DNA of 64,000 nt from Achromobacter piechaudii NBRC 102461 (GCF_001571245.1 NZ_BCTK01000016.1:1-64000); one strand, 5' to 3'; counted from the stretch's first letter, positions 9,792 to 19,433 are shown. Numbers and translations are program-made. The notes: generated by a model not told the origin, from the sequence alone.

Positions 9792-10523
9792 TTACTGCGC
9801 TTCGTCGAAAATGACGGTCGTATAGACTTCCTGCACGTCGTCCAGGCCTTCCAGGGCGTCGAGCAGTTTTTGCATCTTGATGGCGTCTTCGCCGGCCAGC
9901 TCGGTTTCGTTCAGGGCCTTCATGACGATGCCGTCGACTTCGGCTTTCAAGCCGGCCTCGTCGAAAGCCTTGCGCACGGCGGCGTAGTCGGCCGGCGCGC
10001 AAACGACTTCGATCACGCCTTCTTCGTCGGTCGTCACGTCTTCGGCGCCGGCATCCAGAGCGGCTTCCATGACCTTGTCTTCGGGCGTGCCGGGGGCGAA
10101 CAGGAATTGGCCGCAATGCTTGAACATGAAGGCGACCGAGCCTTCCTGGCCCAGGTTGCCGCCGTTCTTGGCGAATGCGTGGCGAACTTCGGCCACGGTG
10201 CGGGTGCGGTTGTCGGTCATGCAGTCGACGATGACTGCCGCGCCGCCGATGCCGTAGCCTTCGTAGCGGACTTCCTCGTAGGCATCGCCGTCGGCGCCGC
10301 CGGCGCCACGCTGGATGGCGCGCTGGATGTTGTCCTTGGGCATGTTGGCGTCGGTCGCCTTGTCCCAGGCCATGCGCAAGCGCGGATTGCTGTCCGGGTC
10401 GGGGCCGCCGGCGCGCGCCGCCACGGTAATTTCACGAATGATCTTGGTCCAGAGCTTTCCGCGCTTGGCGTCTTGGCGCCCTTTGCGGTGCTGAATATTG
10501 GCCCATTTGCTGTGTCCGGCCAT
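9792..10523 (-). CDS. yebC: YebC/PmpR-family probable transcriptional regulator or translation factor
   Basis: This 243-residue member of the YebC/TACO1 family begins with the highly conserved [20 protein letters not shown] and ends at normal family length. Members have been described as DNA-binding regulators (PmpR) and, more recently, as ribosome-associated factors that ease translation of proline-rich stretches. The middle contains the family motif [21 protein letters not shown] and an acidic C-terminal domain. It is the first gene of the minus-strand yebC-purD-hemF run and is divergent from the HerA-like ATPase gene. Confidence 0.94.
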   Translation of the reverse strand: MAGHSKWANIQHRKGRQDAKRGKLWTKIIREITVAARAGGPDPDSNPRLRMAWDKATDANMPKDNIQRAIQRGAGGADGDAYEEVRYEGYGIGGAAVIVDCMTDNRTRTVAEVRHAFAKNGGNLGQEGSVAFMFKHCGQFLFAPGTPEDKVMEAALDAGAEDVTTDEEGVIEVVCAPADYAAVRKAFDEAGLKAEVDGIVMKALNETELAGEDAIKMQKLLDALEGLDDVQEVYTTVIFDEAQ

Positions 10524-10684
10524 GGCTTCCCAGGATAAATTGTCTGCAAAAAAGGCATTTTACCGTGCCAGCGGCCATAGCGCCCGGGGCGTGTCCGCCT
10601 GTGTCGATATTGCCACGCGCACAAGCCACGCGGCAGGCTCTACACTTGGGCATTCTTTAGCTTCCTGGTCCCGGAGCGTCGCTC

Positions 10685-12220
10685 ATGCCCAACCCCATCG
10701 TCATAGCCAAGAACGCGCAGACCGAGTTGGCGCTGCTGCCCGCCCTGGCCAACCGGCATGGTTGCATCACCGGAGCCACGGGCACCGGTAAGACCGTCAC
10801 CCTGCAAGTACTGGCCGAATCCTTTTCGCGCATCGGAACGCCGGTTTTCATGGCGGACGTCAAGGGCGACCTGACTGGCATTTCGCAGGCAGGAACGGCC
10901 AGCCCCAAGCTGGCCGAGCGGCTCAAGAGCCTGGGCCTGGAAGAGCCGGCCTGGTCGGCCAGCCCGGTCACGCTATGGGACGTATTCGGCGAGCAGGGCC
11001 TGCCGGTGCGGGCAACCATTACCGACATGGGGCCGCTGCTGCTGTCGCGCATCCTGGAATTGAACGACACGCAGGAAGGGGTGCTGACCCTGGTATTCAA
11101 GGTGGCGGACGACGAGGGCCAGTTGCTGCTGGACCTCAAGGATCTGCGCGCCATGCTGCAAAACGTGGCGGACCGCTCCGCCGAGCTCAAGACGCGTTAT
11201 GGCAATGTGTCGTCCGCCAGCGTGGGGGCGATTCAACGCGGCCTGCTGGCGCTGGAATCGCAAGGCGCCGAAAAGTTCTTCGGCGAACCCATGCTCGATG
11301 TTGCCGACCTGATGCGCACCGACGCCCAGGGCCGGGGCATGGTCAACGTGCTGGCCGCCGACAAGCTGATGCAGGCGCCGCGCCTGTACGCCATCTTCCT
11401 GCTCTGGCTGCTCGCCGACCTTTACGAAAAGCTGCCCGAAGTGGGCGACATGGACCAGCCCAAGCTGGTTTTTTTCTTCGACGAAGCGCACCTGCTGTTC
11501 AACGACGCGCCGCCCGCGCTGCTGAACAAGATCGAGCAGGTGGTGCGGCTAGTCCGCTCCAAGGGCGTCGGGGTTTACTTCGTGACCCAGAATCCGCTGG
11601 ACATTCCCGACACCGTCCTGGGCCAGTTGGGCAATCGCGTGCAGCACGCCCTGCGTGCTTTCACCCCGCGCGATCAGAAGGCGGTCAAGACCGCGGCGCA
11701 GACGATGCGGCCCAACCCCGGGCTGGATATCGAAGCGGCAATTACCGAGCTGGGTGTCGGCGAGGCGCTGGTGTCATTGCTGGACGCCAAGGGTCGCCCG
11801 ATGCCGACCGAACGGGCTTACATCGTGCCGCCGGCCAGCCGCATCGGCCCGGCGACCGACACCGAACGCCAGCAGTTGCGCAACGCCAGCCCGATGGCCG
11901 CCAAATACGAAACCGCCATCGACCGGGAATCCGCCTACGAGGTCCTGGCCCGGCGCGCGGCGGTTCCCGCTGACCCGTCTGGCGGCGCCCGCGACGTGCC
12001 GGGCGGGCAGGCCGGGGGCGATGCCGCCGCGCCATCCCAGGATTCGGGCGGCGGCCTGATGGGCCGTTTGAACGACGTGCTGTTCGGCTCGACGGGCCCT
12101 CGCGGCGGAAAGCGTGACGGAGTTGTCCAGACCATGGCCAAAAGCACCGCCCGCTCCATCGCGCGTGAACTTACCCGTGGCATCCTCGGGTCGCTGCTGG
12201 GCTCCAAGACCCGGCGCTGA
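10685..12220 (+). CDS. HerA/FtsK-like ATPase, DUF853 family
   Basis: This 511-residue cytoplasmic P-loop ATPase belongs to the DUF853 (helicase HerA-like, YjgR) family. Walker A is GATGTGKT (31-38), followed by [11 protein letters not shown]; Walker B is [12 protein letters not shown], and an arginine-finger-like region follows ([11 protein letters not shown], then [11 protein letters not shown]). The C-terminal 100 residues are glycine-, alanine- and proline-rich and probably disordered before a basic tail ([21 protein letters not shown]). Proteins of this family are widespread, but their substrate is not established. HerA proper acts with NurA in archaeal DNA end resection; no nuclease gene is adjacent here. 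ATG 10685 is chosen because family similarity starts at once. Confidence 0.9.
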   Translation: MPNPIVIAKNAQTELALLPALANRHGCITGATGTGKTVTLQVLAESFSRIGTPVFMADVKGDLTGISQAGTASPKLAERLKSLGLEEPAWSASPVTLWDVFGEQGLPVRATITDMGPLLLSRILELNDTQEGVLTLVFKVADDEGQLLLDLKDLRAMLQNVADRSAELKTRYGNVSSASVGAIQRGLLALESQGAEKFFGEPMLDVADLMRTDAQGRGMVNVLAADKLMQAPRLYAIFLLWLLADLYEKLPEVGDMDQPKLVFFFDEAHLLFNDAPPALLNKIEQVVRLVRSKGVGVYFVTQNPLDIPDTVLGQLGNRVQHALRAFTPRDQKAVKTAAQTMRPNPGLDIEAAITELGVGEALVSLLDAKGRPMPTERAYIVPPASRIGPATDTERQQLRNASPMAAKYETAIDRESAYEVLARRAAVPADPSGGARDVPGGQAGGDAAAPSQDSGGGLMGRLNDVLFGSTGPRGGKRDGVVQTMAKSTARSIARELTRGILGSLLGSKTRR

Positions 12221-12346
12221 TACGTTCATCGTCCTCGGTCATATCGGTCCTCGTGCGACCTCACCGTTTTGTAACGGGGGGTATTGCGCGTGGGCCGTTT
12301 ATGCCTATGATTCTGGGCGGTCTATCAAAGGAAAACACAAGGAAAC

Positions 12347-13417
12347 GTGGTGGCTAAGAAACACAAGATTGCGGTGATTCCAGGGGACGGGATTGGCAAG
12401 GAGGTCGTTCCCGAAGGCTTGAAGGTGCTTGACGCCGTGGCAACGCGGTTCGGCATCGAATTCCAATGGGATCATTTCGACTGGAGCTGCGACTATTACG
12501 CCCAGCACGGCAAGATGATGCCGGACGACTGGAAGGCGCAGATCGGACAACACGAGGCGATTTTCTTCGGCTCGATCGGCTGGCCCGCCACCGTGCCCGA
12601 CCACGAGGCGCTGTGGGGCTCGCTGTTCAAATTCCGTCGTGAATTTGATCAATACATCAATTTGCGACCGGTGCGCCTGATGCCTGGCGTGCCGTCCCCG
12701 CTTGCCGACCGCAAGCCGGGCGACATCGATTTCTTCATCGTCCGCGAAAACACGGAAGGCGAATACTCCAACAGCGGTGGCCGCCTGTTCGAAGGCACCG
12801 AGCGCGAAGTCGTCATCCAGGAAAGCGTGTTCACGCGCATCGGTGCGGAACGCGTGCTGAAGTTTGCGTTCGAACTTGCCCAAAAGCGCGGCAAGCACCT
12901 GACCGCCGCCACCAAATCCAACGGCATTTCGATTTCGATGCCGTGGTGGGATGAGCGGGTTGCCGAAATGGCCGGGAACTATCCTGACGTGCGTTGGGAC
13001 AAATATCACATCGATATCCTGTGCGCGCATTTCGTGCAGCATCCGGATTGGTTCGACGTGGTGGTGGCTTCCAATTTGTTCGGCGACATTCTTTCCGACC
13101 TGGGACCGGCTTGCACGGGCACGATCGGTATCGCCCCGTCGGCGAACCTGAATCCCGAGCGCAAGTTTCCGTCCTTGTTCGAGCCGGTCCACGGTTCGGC
13201 GCCGGACATTTACGGCAAGGGCATCGCCAACCCGATCGGGCAGATCTGGAGCGGGGCGTTGATGCTTGATTTCCTGGGTTACCCCCAGGCCTCGGAGGCG
13301 GTGGTCAAGGCGATCGAAACCGTGTTGGCGGATGGTCCGCGCACACGGGATATGAAGGGCACCGCGTCGACCGTCGACGTCGGCAACGCAATTGCGTCGC
13401 TGATCTCGGCTGGTTGA
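12347..13417 (+). CDS. Tartrate/malate dehydrogenase of the isopropylmalate dehydrogenase family (TtuC-like)
   Basis: This NAD-dependent beta-decarboxylating dehydrogenase family member, about 355 residues, most resembles tartrate dehydrogenase/decarboxylase (TtuC, DmlA). The N-terminus (KIAVIPGDGIGKEV) and the metal and substrate block FIVRENTEGEYSN fit the family. So does the signature NLFGDILSDLGPACTGTIGIAPSANL. The substrate could be D-malate, tartrate or a related 2-hydroxyacid, and sequence alone does not settle this. Two GTG codons stand in tandem at 12347 and 12350; the ribosome site AAGGAAA fits the second slightly better. The gene is not beside leu or citric-acid-cycle genes. A protein of unknown role follows 35 bases later and may share its transcript. 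Confidence 0.88.
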   Translation: MVAKKHKIAVIPGDGIGKEVVPEGLKVLDAVATRFGIEFQWDHFDWSCDYYAQHGKMMPDDWKAQIGQHEAIFFGSIGWPATVPDHEALWGSLFKFRREFDQYINLRPVRLMPGVPSPLADRKPGDIDFFIVRENTEGEYSNSGGRLFEGTEREVVIQESVFTRIGAERVLKFAFELAQKRGKHLTAATKSNGISISMPWWDERVAEMAGNYPDVRWDKYHIDILCAHFVQHPDWFDVVVASNLFGDILSDLGPACTGTIGIAPSANLNPERKFPSLFEPVHGSAPDIYGKGIANPIGQIWSGALMLDFLGYPQASEAVVKAIETVLADGPRTRDMKGTASTVDVGNAIASLISAG

Positions 13418-13452
13418 ATGCATTCAGCGGGTACGGCCAATCAGGCTAGTTG

Positions 13453-14430
13453 ATGGAACATTCAATCTCCTCCACCTCTGCCGCCCACGTGGGCGGTGGC
13501 CGTGCCGACCGCTTTGTGCGCAAGCTGTTCCGTTTGCTGCGTTCGCGCACGCAACGGCACAACCAGCACCTGTGGCCGTTCGTGCGTATCTGGCGCGACC
13601 GGTCGGGGGCCATCTGCGGGTTCCGCGCATTTGGCCGCTCGCTGCCCTTGACGCCGCTTTCGGAAGGGTACGACCCCGCCGATGACACGGTGCACCTGAT
13701 CCTGAGCGGCCCGTCGGTCGCCCAGATTCCCTACGACCAGCTCGACATACGGGTGGCGATGGGCGTGAATGGCGCGATCGCGCTGGCCCGCAAGTTCGAT
13801 CTGCCGTTCAAGTACTACTGCATCATCGACCAGAATTTCGTGCGCGAGCGCATCGCGCTGGTGCGCGAAATCGTCTCCCGCGACCTGACGCTTTATGTCT
13901 TTCCGGAAGTACTGCGCTACATCATGCAGGGCATTCCGCAAGACCAGATCCGTTGCCGCATCTGCATCATCGAAATGATTTCCGAGCGCGCCTACCAGCG
14001 CAGCGCGGCCCCCGCCGTGCTCAAGCGGATCGCCGCCGCCACGCCCGACGTGCAATTGCTGGATGCAAAGCAGGGCCTGGGCTACAGCTTCGACGCGTCG
14101 CTGGGCGTGTTCGACGCCGACACCGTGGCCTATGCCGCTTTGCAGGTGTTGGTGTCGGGCGGCGCCCGCCAGGTGTTCGTGCACGGGCTGGACCTGACCG
14201 TGCAGAACGGGATGCGCTTCTACGACGAAGGCGGCCGGCCTCAGACCAGCCGCCTGACCCGCAATTTCGCGCATCTGATCGAACCCTCGTTCCGCTTTGC
14301 CGCCGCGCAATGGCGGACGCGCGGCGTGTCGGTGTTCAATCTATCGCCCGTCAGCGCCTTGTCGTCCGACATCATCGAACGGCGCGATTGGCAGGCATTC
14401 TTGAAGCAAGACGCGCTGGACATGCAATAG
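13453..14430 (+). CDS. Rossmann-like protein resembling DUF115/GT42-type enzymes, function unknown
   Basis: I do not recognise a defined function. The 325-residue soluble protein has no signal peptide. A basic N-terminus (residues 20-60) precedes a region reading LILSGPSVAQIP, then AMGVNGAIALA and FDLPFKYYCIIDQNF. That order (GPS loop, 'NGA' strand, then an aspartate-bearing strand) recalls DUF115/MptE-like proteins and family 42 glycosyltransferases, some of which act in cell-surface polysaccharide or LPS modification. A second Rossmann-type half (GARQVFVHGLDLTVQNG) supports a nucleotide-sugar or nucleotide-binding enzyme. It follows the TtuC-like gene by 35 bases and ends just before a strong terminator. 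ATG 13453 is preferred over TTG 13450. Confidence 0.75.
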   Translation: MEHSISSTSAAHVGGGRADRFVRKLFRLLRSRTQRHNQHLWPFVRIWRDRSGAICGFRAFGRSLPLTPLSEGYDPADDTVHLILSGPSVAQIPYDQLDIRVAMGVNGAIALARKFDLPFKYYCIIDQNFVRERIALVREIVSRDLTLYVFPEVLRYIMQGIPQDQIRCRICIIEMISERAYQRSAAPAVLKRIAAATPDVQLLDAKQGLGYSFDASLGVFDADTVAYAALQVLVSGGARQVFVHGLDLTVQNGMRFYDEGGRPQTSRLTRNFAHLIEPSFRFAAAQWRTRGVSVFNLSPVSALSSDIIERRDWQAFLKQDALDMQ

Positions 14431-14458
14431 CCGTTGCTGAACGGTCGGCCAAAAAAAA

Positions 14459-14488
14459 TGGGCGCCAGCGATTTCGCTGGCGCCCATT
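14459..14488. terminator. Bidirectional terminator
   Basis: ATGGGCGCCAGCGA pairs perfectly with TCGCTGGCGCCCAT. It has eight A bases before and TTTT after, so it can act on both strands. It separates the convergent ends of the Rossmann-like gene and emrB. Confidence 0.92.
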
Positions 14489-14509
14489 TTGCTGTTCGGA
14501 CGGCTTGCC

Positions 14510-16126
14510 TCAGTGAGCGCCCGCCGCCGCTTCGGCCGCGCCGCCGTCGCCCGACTTGGCCGAGCGGGGGCGTGCAAACCATACCAGGCCCGTCAACATC
14601 AGGAAGATCACGGCCGACGCATAGAACACGTCGACCGCTGACATCGTGAAGGCCTGCGCATTGATCAGGCCGTCGACCATGCTCAAGGCTTGTTGATGCG
14701 ACATGCCCATGCCGTTTTGCAGCGTCGCGACCGTCTGGTCAAACGCCTGCTGGCCCGGCTTGGCGATTTCGGTCAACTGCGCATGATGCATGGTCGCGCG
14801 GTTTTCCCATAGCGTGGTGGCGATCGAGGTGCCGAAGGCGCCGGCCGTCAGCCGCAGGAAGTTCGACAGGCCCGACGCAGCGGGAATGCGCCACGGCTCG
14901 ATGCTGGACAGCGTGATGGACGTCAGCGGCACGAAGAACGCCGCCATCGCCGCGCCCTGGATGATGGTGGGCAGCATCAGCGTGCGTACGTCGGTCTGCG
15001 TGTTGAAACCGGAGCGCATGAAACACACCAGCGCAAAGATCAGGAACGCCACCGTCACGATCTGGCGCGGGTCGCGGGTGGCCAGCATCTTGCCCACGAT
15101 CGGGGTCAGCAGGATGGCCAGCAAGCCCACCGGCGCCGTCACCATGCCGGCATAGGTGGCGGTGTAGCCCATGTTGCTTTGCAGCCATAAGGGCAACAGC
15201 ACCACGTTGCCGAAGAACACGCCATAGGCCACCGCCAGCGTCAGCGCGCCGACCGTGAAGTTGCGGACCTTGAACAGTCGCAGGTCCACCACGGGGTGGG
15301 CGTCGGTCAGCTCCCAGATCAGGAAGAACACGAAAGCCACGAAGGCAGTCGCCGCCAGCAAGATGATGGTGGGGCTGGCGAACCAATCCAGCTCCTTGCC
15401 CTTGTCCAGCATGATCTGCAACGCGCCGACCCAGACGACCAGCAGCACCAGCCCGAGTTTGTCGATGGGCAGCTTGCGCGTGACCGATTCGCGGTTGCCG
15501 TAGATGCGCCAGCTGATCCATGCGGCCAAGAGACCCACGGGCACGTTGATGTAGAAGATCCACGGCCAGGTGTAGTTATCGGAAATCCAGCCGCCCAGCA
15601 GCGGCCCGGCCACCGGCGCGACCAGCGTGGTCATCGACCAGACCGCCAGCGCCATGCCCGCCTTCGACTTCGGAAAGCTGGCCAGCATCAGGGTCTGCGA
15701 CAGCGGGATCATCGGACCGGCCACCGCGCCCTGCAACACGCGAAACGCGATCAGCGCTTCGAGCGATGGCGCGAAGCCGCACAGCCAGGACGCCAGTACG
15801 AACAGCAAGGTCGAAATCAGGAACAGCCGCACCTGTCCGAAGCGCTGAGTCAGCCAGCCGGTCAGCGGCACCGTGATGGCGTTGGCGACCGCGAACGACG
15901 TGATGACCCAGGTGCCTTGGCTGGTGCTCACGCCCAGGTCGCCCGAGATGGTGGGGATGGACACGTTTGCGATCGACGTGTCCAGCACATTCATGAACAC
16001 CGCCGTGGACAGCGCGATGGACCCGATGATGCGGGCCGCGCCTTCCAGCGGCGGGTGAGTGCCCGGCGGGCGGGCGGGTTCGACGGGGGGCGCGCCAGCG
16101 CCCGCGGGCTGGGCGGTCGTGCTCAT
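14510..16126 (-). CDS. emrB: DHA2-family multidrug efflux permease (EmrB/QacA type)
   Basis: This 538-residue major facilitator transporter of the 14-helix DHA2 family drives drug/H+ antiport across the inner membrane. The family motif LDTSIANVSIPTI lies in the first helix, and the antiporter-type motif GWLTQRFGQVRLF follows helix 2. Its start overlaps the emrA stop by ATGA, and emrA and an outer-membrane channel gene lie upstream. The three proteins should form a complete envelope-spanning pump like EmrAB-TolC. A short cytoplasmic N-terminus rich in proline and alanine precedes helix 1. Confidence 0.94.
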   Translation of the reverse strand: MSTTAQPAGAGAPPVEPARPPGTHPPLEGAARIIGSIALSTAVFMNVLDTSIANVSIPTISGDLGVSTSQGTWVITSFAVANAITVPLTGWLTQRFGQVRLFLISTLLFVLASWLCGFAPSLEALIAFRVLQGAVAGPMIPLSQTLMLASFPKSKAGMALAVWSMTTLVAPVAGPLLGGWISDNYTWPWIFYINVPVGLLAAWISWRIYGNRESVTRKLPIDKLGLVLLVVWVGALQIMLDKGKELDWFASPTIILLAATAFVAFVFFLIWELTDAHPVVDLRLFKVRNFTVGALTLAVAYGVFFGNVVLLPLWLQSNMGYTATYAGMVTAPVGLLAILLTPIVGKMLATRDPRQIVTVAFLIFALVCFMRSGFNTQTDVRTLMLPTIIQGAAMAAFFVPLTSITLSSIEPWRIPAASGLSNFLRLTAGAFGTSIATTLWENRATMHHAQLTEIAKPGQQAFDQTVATLQNGMGMSHQQALSMVDGLINAQAFTMSAVDVFYASAVIFLMLTGLVWFARPRSAKSGDGGAAEAAAGAH

Positions 16127-17316
16127 GATGCGAGGTTGTCGTCGATGATTTTCTTGATCATGGCGTCGACGTCGTCGTGCGCGGGCTCGAAGGCGCGCGT
16201 CGACCAGGCGGGTTCATTGCGCACGGCTTGCATCAGCCCTTCGCCTTCCTGCTGGCCGACGTCCACTTCGACGTCCATCGACAGACCGACACGCAGCGGG
16301 TGCTTCTTCAGGTCTTCCGGGTCGAGCAGAATGCGCACGGGCACGCGCTGCACCACCTTGATCCAGTTGCCCGTGGCGTTCTGCGCAGGCAGGAGCGCGA
16401 ACGCGCTGCCGGTGCCAGCATCCAGACCCGCGACCTTGCCGTGATACTCCACCGAGCTGCCGTACAGGTCGGCGACCATCTTGACCGGCTGGCCGATGCG
16501 CATCTTGCGCAGTTGGCCTTCCTTGAAGTTGGCTTCCACCCAGACCTGGTCCAGCGGCACCACGGTCATCAGCGCATTGCCGGGGGCCACACGCTGGCCC
16601 ACCTGCACGCTGCGGCGGGCGATGACGCCGCCCACCGGCGCGGGCAACACGGTGCGCGACTGGGCCAGCCAGGCATTGCGCAGGCCGGCGGCGGCTTGCA
16701 GCACGTCGGGGTGATTGGCCACCGTGGTGCCTTGGGTCAGCGCCTGATTGGTCGCGAGCTTGGCGCGCGAGGCGGCCAGCGCCGCGCGGGCCTGGGCAAG
16801 TCCGGACTGCGCGGATTTCAGCGCAGCTTCCGCGTGCAGGATCTCTTCACCGCTGACGCCGCCCGACTTGGCCAATTGCTGGCGGCGGGTCACGTCGCTT
16901 TGTGCGCGGGTCAGTTCAGCCTGGGCGCGCAGGATGTCGGCATTGCGCAGATCCACGTCGGCGGCTAGTGCATCGTTCTGGACGTAGTAGGTGCGGACCT
17001 GGCGCACCATCTGCGCCAGCTTGGCCTGCGCTTGTTGCAACGCCACGTCGGTGTCGGCGGGGTCCAGCCGCACCAACGGCTGGCCTGCCGCGACAGTTTC
17101 CGTGTCGTCGGCTTCGATGGCGATCACGGTGCCCGGCACTTGCGGCGTGATCTGCACAAGGTTGCCATGCACGTAGGCGTCGTCGGTGCTTTCAAAGTGG
17201 GCGCCGAAAAGCACCCACCAGATGCCGTAGACGATGGCGATGAGAATGAAGACACCGGTGGCCAGCAGCAAGAGGCGTTTGCGGGCGGGATTGGTGGTGG
17301 GAGTGGCAGCGTTCAT
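16123..17316 (-). CDS. emrA: EmrA-like periplasmic adaptor (HlyD/membrane fusion protein)
   Basis: This 397-residue adaptor links an inner-membrane pump to an outer-membrane channel. Its single N-terminal membrane anchor (RLLLLATGVFILIAIVYGIWW) is followed by the half-lipoyl motif STDDAYVHGNLVQITPQVPGTV typical of EmrA. A long alpha-hairpin region (about 90-210, rich in alanine and glutamine) and a beta-barrel domain complete it. ATG 17316 is chosen because the 43 codons upstream are arginine- and proline-rich and unlike the family. It lies 22 bases after the outer-membrane gene and overlaps emrB, so the three are one operon. Confidence 0.94.
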   Translation of the reverse strand: MNAATPTTNPARKRLLLLATGVFILIAIVYGIWWVLFGAHFESTDDAYVHGNLVQITPQVPGTVIAIEADDTETVAAGQPLVRLDPADTDVALQQAQAKLAQMVRQVRTYYVQNDALAADVDLRNADILRAQAELTRAQSDVTRRQQLAKSGGVSGEEILHAEAALKSAQSGLAQARAALAASRAKLATNQALTQGTTVANHPDVLQAAAGLRNAWLAQSRTVLPAPVGGVIARRSVQVGQRVAPGNALMTVVPLDQVWVEANFKEGQLRKMRIGQPVKMVADLYGSSVEYHGKVAGLDAGTGSAFALLPAQNATGNWIKVVQRVPVRILLDPEDLKKHPLRVGLSMDVEVDVGQQEGEGLMQAVRNEPAWSTRAFEPAHDDVDAMIKKIIDDNLAS

Positions 17317-17338
17317 GACGTCTGAATCCGGGGATCGT

Positions 17339-18784
17339 TCAATGAATGGGGTTCGTGGCGGGGGCGGACTGCGTGGCTTGCGCGGTGTCCGTTTGCGCGG
17401 GCGGGGCGTAGCCGCCGCCCAGCGCGTTGGCCAGGTTGGCGTCAAGCTGGTAGGCGCGGATACGCAGATCGGTGTCCAGGCGCGCCTGGGTCAGCACGCC
17501 GGTCTGCGCGATCAGTACGGTGATGTAGTTGCCCAGCCCGGCCTTGTAGCGGTTCACGGCCAGGTCGTAGGCGGCCTCGATGGCTTCGCGCGCCTGACGC
17601 TGTTGGGCACGTTCCTGATCCAGCAGGCGCAGGCCGTCCAGCGCGTCGGCCACCTGGTGCACGGCGTCCAGCACGGCCTGGTTGTAGTCCGAAATGGCCA
17701 GGTCGGCATCGGCGCGGCGTCCGGCCAGGTTGGCGTTCAGCTCGCCGCCGTGAAAGATGGGCAGCGTCACGGCCGGGCCGAAGCCGGCGGTGCGGGCGGC
17801 GGCCCCAAGCAGATTGCCGGTGCCCAGCGCCTGGAAGCCGGCAAACGCCGTCAGGTTGACGTTGGGGTAGAACTCGGCCTTGGCCGTGTCGATGGCGCTG
17901 CGTGCCGCTTCGGCGCGCCAGCGCGAGGCGACGACGTCGGGCCGGTGGCCCAGCAGATCCAACGGTATGGCCGCGGGCACGACGCCAGCCGGCGCGCTCA
18001 GGTCCACCGCGACCAGCGATTGGCCGCGTTGCGGACCCGCGCCCGTCAGTGCCGCCACCTGGTTGCGCAGCTGCGCCAGCGTGGTTTCTGTTTGCGTGAG
18101 TTCGACCTGGCCGGCCGCCAGCGAGGATTCCGCCTGCTTCACTTCGACCTGCGTATCCAGCCCGGCGCTGTAGCGGCCCTGGGTCAGCGACAACACGTCA
18201 GCGCGTTGCGCGATCACGCGCTTGAGCACGTCGCGCTGCGCGAAGGCGTTTTGCAGGTTCAGGTAGGCGCGCACGGTGGCGCTTGCCAGCATGTTGCGCG
18301 CGGCTTGCGCATCGGCGGTGGCGGCCTCGAGCTCGGACACGGCCGACTTCAGGCGCGAGCGGTTCTTGCCCCAGAAGTCCAGCTCATACGTGAAATCCAG
18401 CGCCAGCCGGTTGTCGCTGACCACGGTACCGCCCAGCGGAGCCGGGTAGATATAGTCGGCCGACAGGTGTTCACGGTTCAACGTGTAGTTGGCGTCCACG
18501 CGGGGCAGCAGCGGGGCGCGCGCCGTGCTGACGGCGGCATTGGCCTTGGCCAGTCGCGCTTGCGCGGCGCTCATCGACGGGCTGTTTGCCAGCGCTTCGT
18601 CCATCAGCGCATTGAGCTGGCTGTCGCCGTAGCGTTGCCACCATTGCGTGTTGGGCCAGGCCGTGTCGTGGCCGGTCAGCCCCAGTTTGGCCGCATCCAG
18701 CGCTACGACGGGTTCGGGCCCGGGCTCCATCAGTGCGCAGCCGCTCAAGGCCAGCACCAATACGGTAGAAAGAAGGCGTTTCAT
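17339..18784 (-). CDS. Outer-membrane efflux lipoprotein, NodT/OprM family
   Basis: This 481-residue TolC-like trimeric channel subunit has a lipoprotein signal ending in the lipobox LSGC, with lipidated C16. It carries the two outer-membrane efflux repeats of the family, long helical hairpins with short beta segments (for example LDFTYELDFWGKNRSRLKSAV). A beta-strand and helix pair, FYPNVNLTAFAGFQALG, begins the second half. It is the first gene of the pump operon, 107 bases downstream of marR. A MarR-type operator palindrome lies in its putative promoter, so it is likely derepressed with the rest of the pump. Confidence 0.93.
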   Translation of the reverse strand: MKRLLSTVLVLALSGCALMEPGPEPVVALDAAKLGLTGHDTAWPNTQWWQRYGDSQLNALMDEALANSPSMSAAQARLAKANAAVSTARAPLLPRVDANYTLNREHLSADYIYPAPLGGTVVSDNRLALDFTYELDFWGKNRSRLKSAVSELEAATADAQAARNMLASATVRAYLNLQNAFAQRDVLKRVIAQRADVLSLTQGRYSAGLDTQVEVKQAESSLAAGQVELTQTETTLAQLRNQVAALTGAGPQRGQSLVAVDLSAPAGVVPAAIPLDLLGHRPDVVASRWRAEAARSAIDTAKAEFYPNVNLTAFAGFQALGTGNLLGAAARTAGFGPAVTLPIFHGGELNANLAGRRADADLAISDYNQAVLDAVHQVADALDGLRLLDQERAQQRQAREAIEAAYDLAVNRYKAGLGNYITVLIAQTGVLTQARLDTDLRIRAYQLDANLANALGGGYAPPAQTDTAQATQSAPATNPIH

Positions 18785-18816
18785 CCTGACTGTTTGCTGA
18801 AAGTAATTGATTGATC

Positions 18817-18845
18817 TGTATTTGCCTAGGCAAACATTATGCCAA
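18817..18845 (-). promoter_or_regulatory. Putative promoter with MarR operator for oprM-emrA-emrB
   Basis: On the minus strand TTGGCA (-35) and AATACA (-10, weak) stand 17 bases apart. A perfect 14-base palindrome TTTGCCTAGGCAAA (18821-18834) covers the -10 edge and most of the spacer. The core TGCCTAG-CA recurs in the marR promoter, which supports it as the MarR-family operator. The promoter boxes themselves are a tentative reading. Confidence 0.7.
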
Positions 18846-18891
18846 ATAAAAGCCCCGTATCAGGGGGGCAAGCCGTAGCGGGTCAGCGTGG

Positions 18892-19398
18892 TCAGCGCTC
18901 CGGCGCAGTGCCGGAAGCCGAGCCGTTGGCGATCATGCGGCGCAGGAAATGCATCAGCTGCGTAACTTCGTCGGACGAGAAGCCGCGCAGGTGATGGTTG
19001 AGCGAACGCGCGATATTGGGGGCGATTTCACGGGCCTTGGCCTCGCCCAGTTCGGTCAATTCGATCTTGACGACGCGGCGGTCCTGCTGGCTGCGATTAC
19101 GGCGCAGCAAGCCTTTGGCTTCAAGACGGTCCAGCGCGCGAGTCATGGCGCCGGTGTCCATGTCGTTCAGGCGGGCGAGCTCGGCGGGGGTATCGGCCCG
19201 GCCCAGGAAGACCATGGCCAGCGGACGCCATTGCATGGCGGTCAGGTCCAGCGGCGCCATTTCCTGGTCGAGCATGCGGGTCAACGAGTGATAGACCAGC
19301 TTGATGAGATAGCCCGCGTTCTCTTCCCCCATGCAGCGATGATCGCTGCGGTAATGGACGGGGGAATTGGCGGTGGGCGGGGCAGTTTCGGCATTCAT
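18892..19398 (-). CDS. MarR-family transcriptional regulator of the efflux operon
   Basis: This 168-residue winged-helix regulator is expected to act as a dimer that loses DNA binding when it meets pump substrates. The recognition helix and wing region is clear (ELARLNDMDTGAMTRALDRLEAKG followed by LLRRNRSQQDRRVVKI). It lies upstream of, and in the same direction as, oprM-emrA-emrB, the usual EmrR/MprA-like context. Near-identical palindromes in its own promoter and in the oprM promoter suggest it represses both. Confidence 0.93.
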   Translation of the reverse strand: MNAETAPPTANSPVHYRSDHRCMGEENAGYLIKLVYHSLTRMLDQEMAPLDLTAMQWRPLAMVFLGRADTPAELARLNDMDTGAMTRALDRLEAKGLLRRNRSQQDRRVVKIELTELGEAKAREIAPNIARSLNHHLRGFSSDEVTQLMHFLRRMIANGSASGTAPER

Positions 19399-19405
19399 GG
19401 CCGGA

Positions 19406-19433
19406 ATTTTACTGCCTAGTCAGATATTGTCAA
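19406..19433 (-). promoter_or_regulatory. marR promoter with internal operator
   Basis: Minus-strand boxes TTGACA (19428-19433) and TAAAAT (19406-19411) are 16 bases apart, a strong sigma-70 promoter eight bases from the marR start codon. The near-palindrome CTGCCTAGTCAG (19412-19423) fills the spacer and shares the TGCCTAG-CA core with the oprM site. Binding there would block RNA polymerase, implying autorepression. The short leader is unusual. Confidence 0.8.

Noticed and set aside
5227..10523. A missing rng gene after maf as a deletion scar
   Set aside because: The gene order simply ends at a good terminator; rng may lie elsewhere, and there is no trace of a partial gene.
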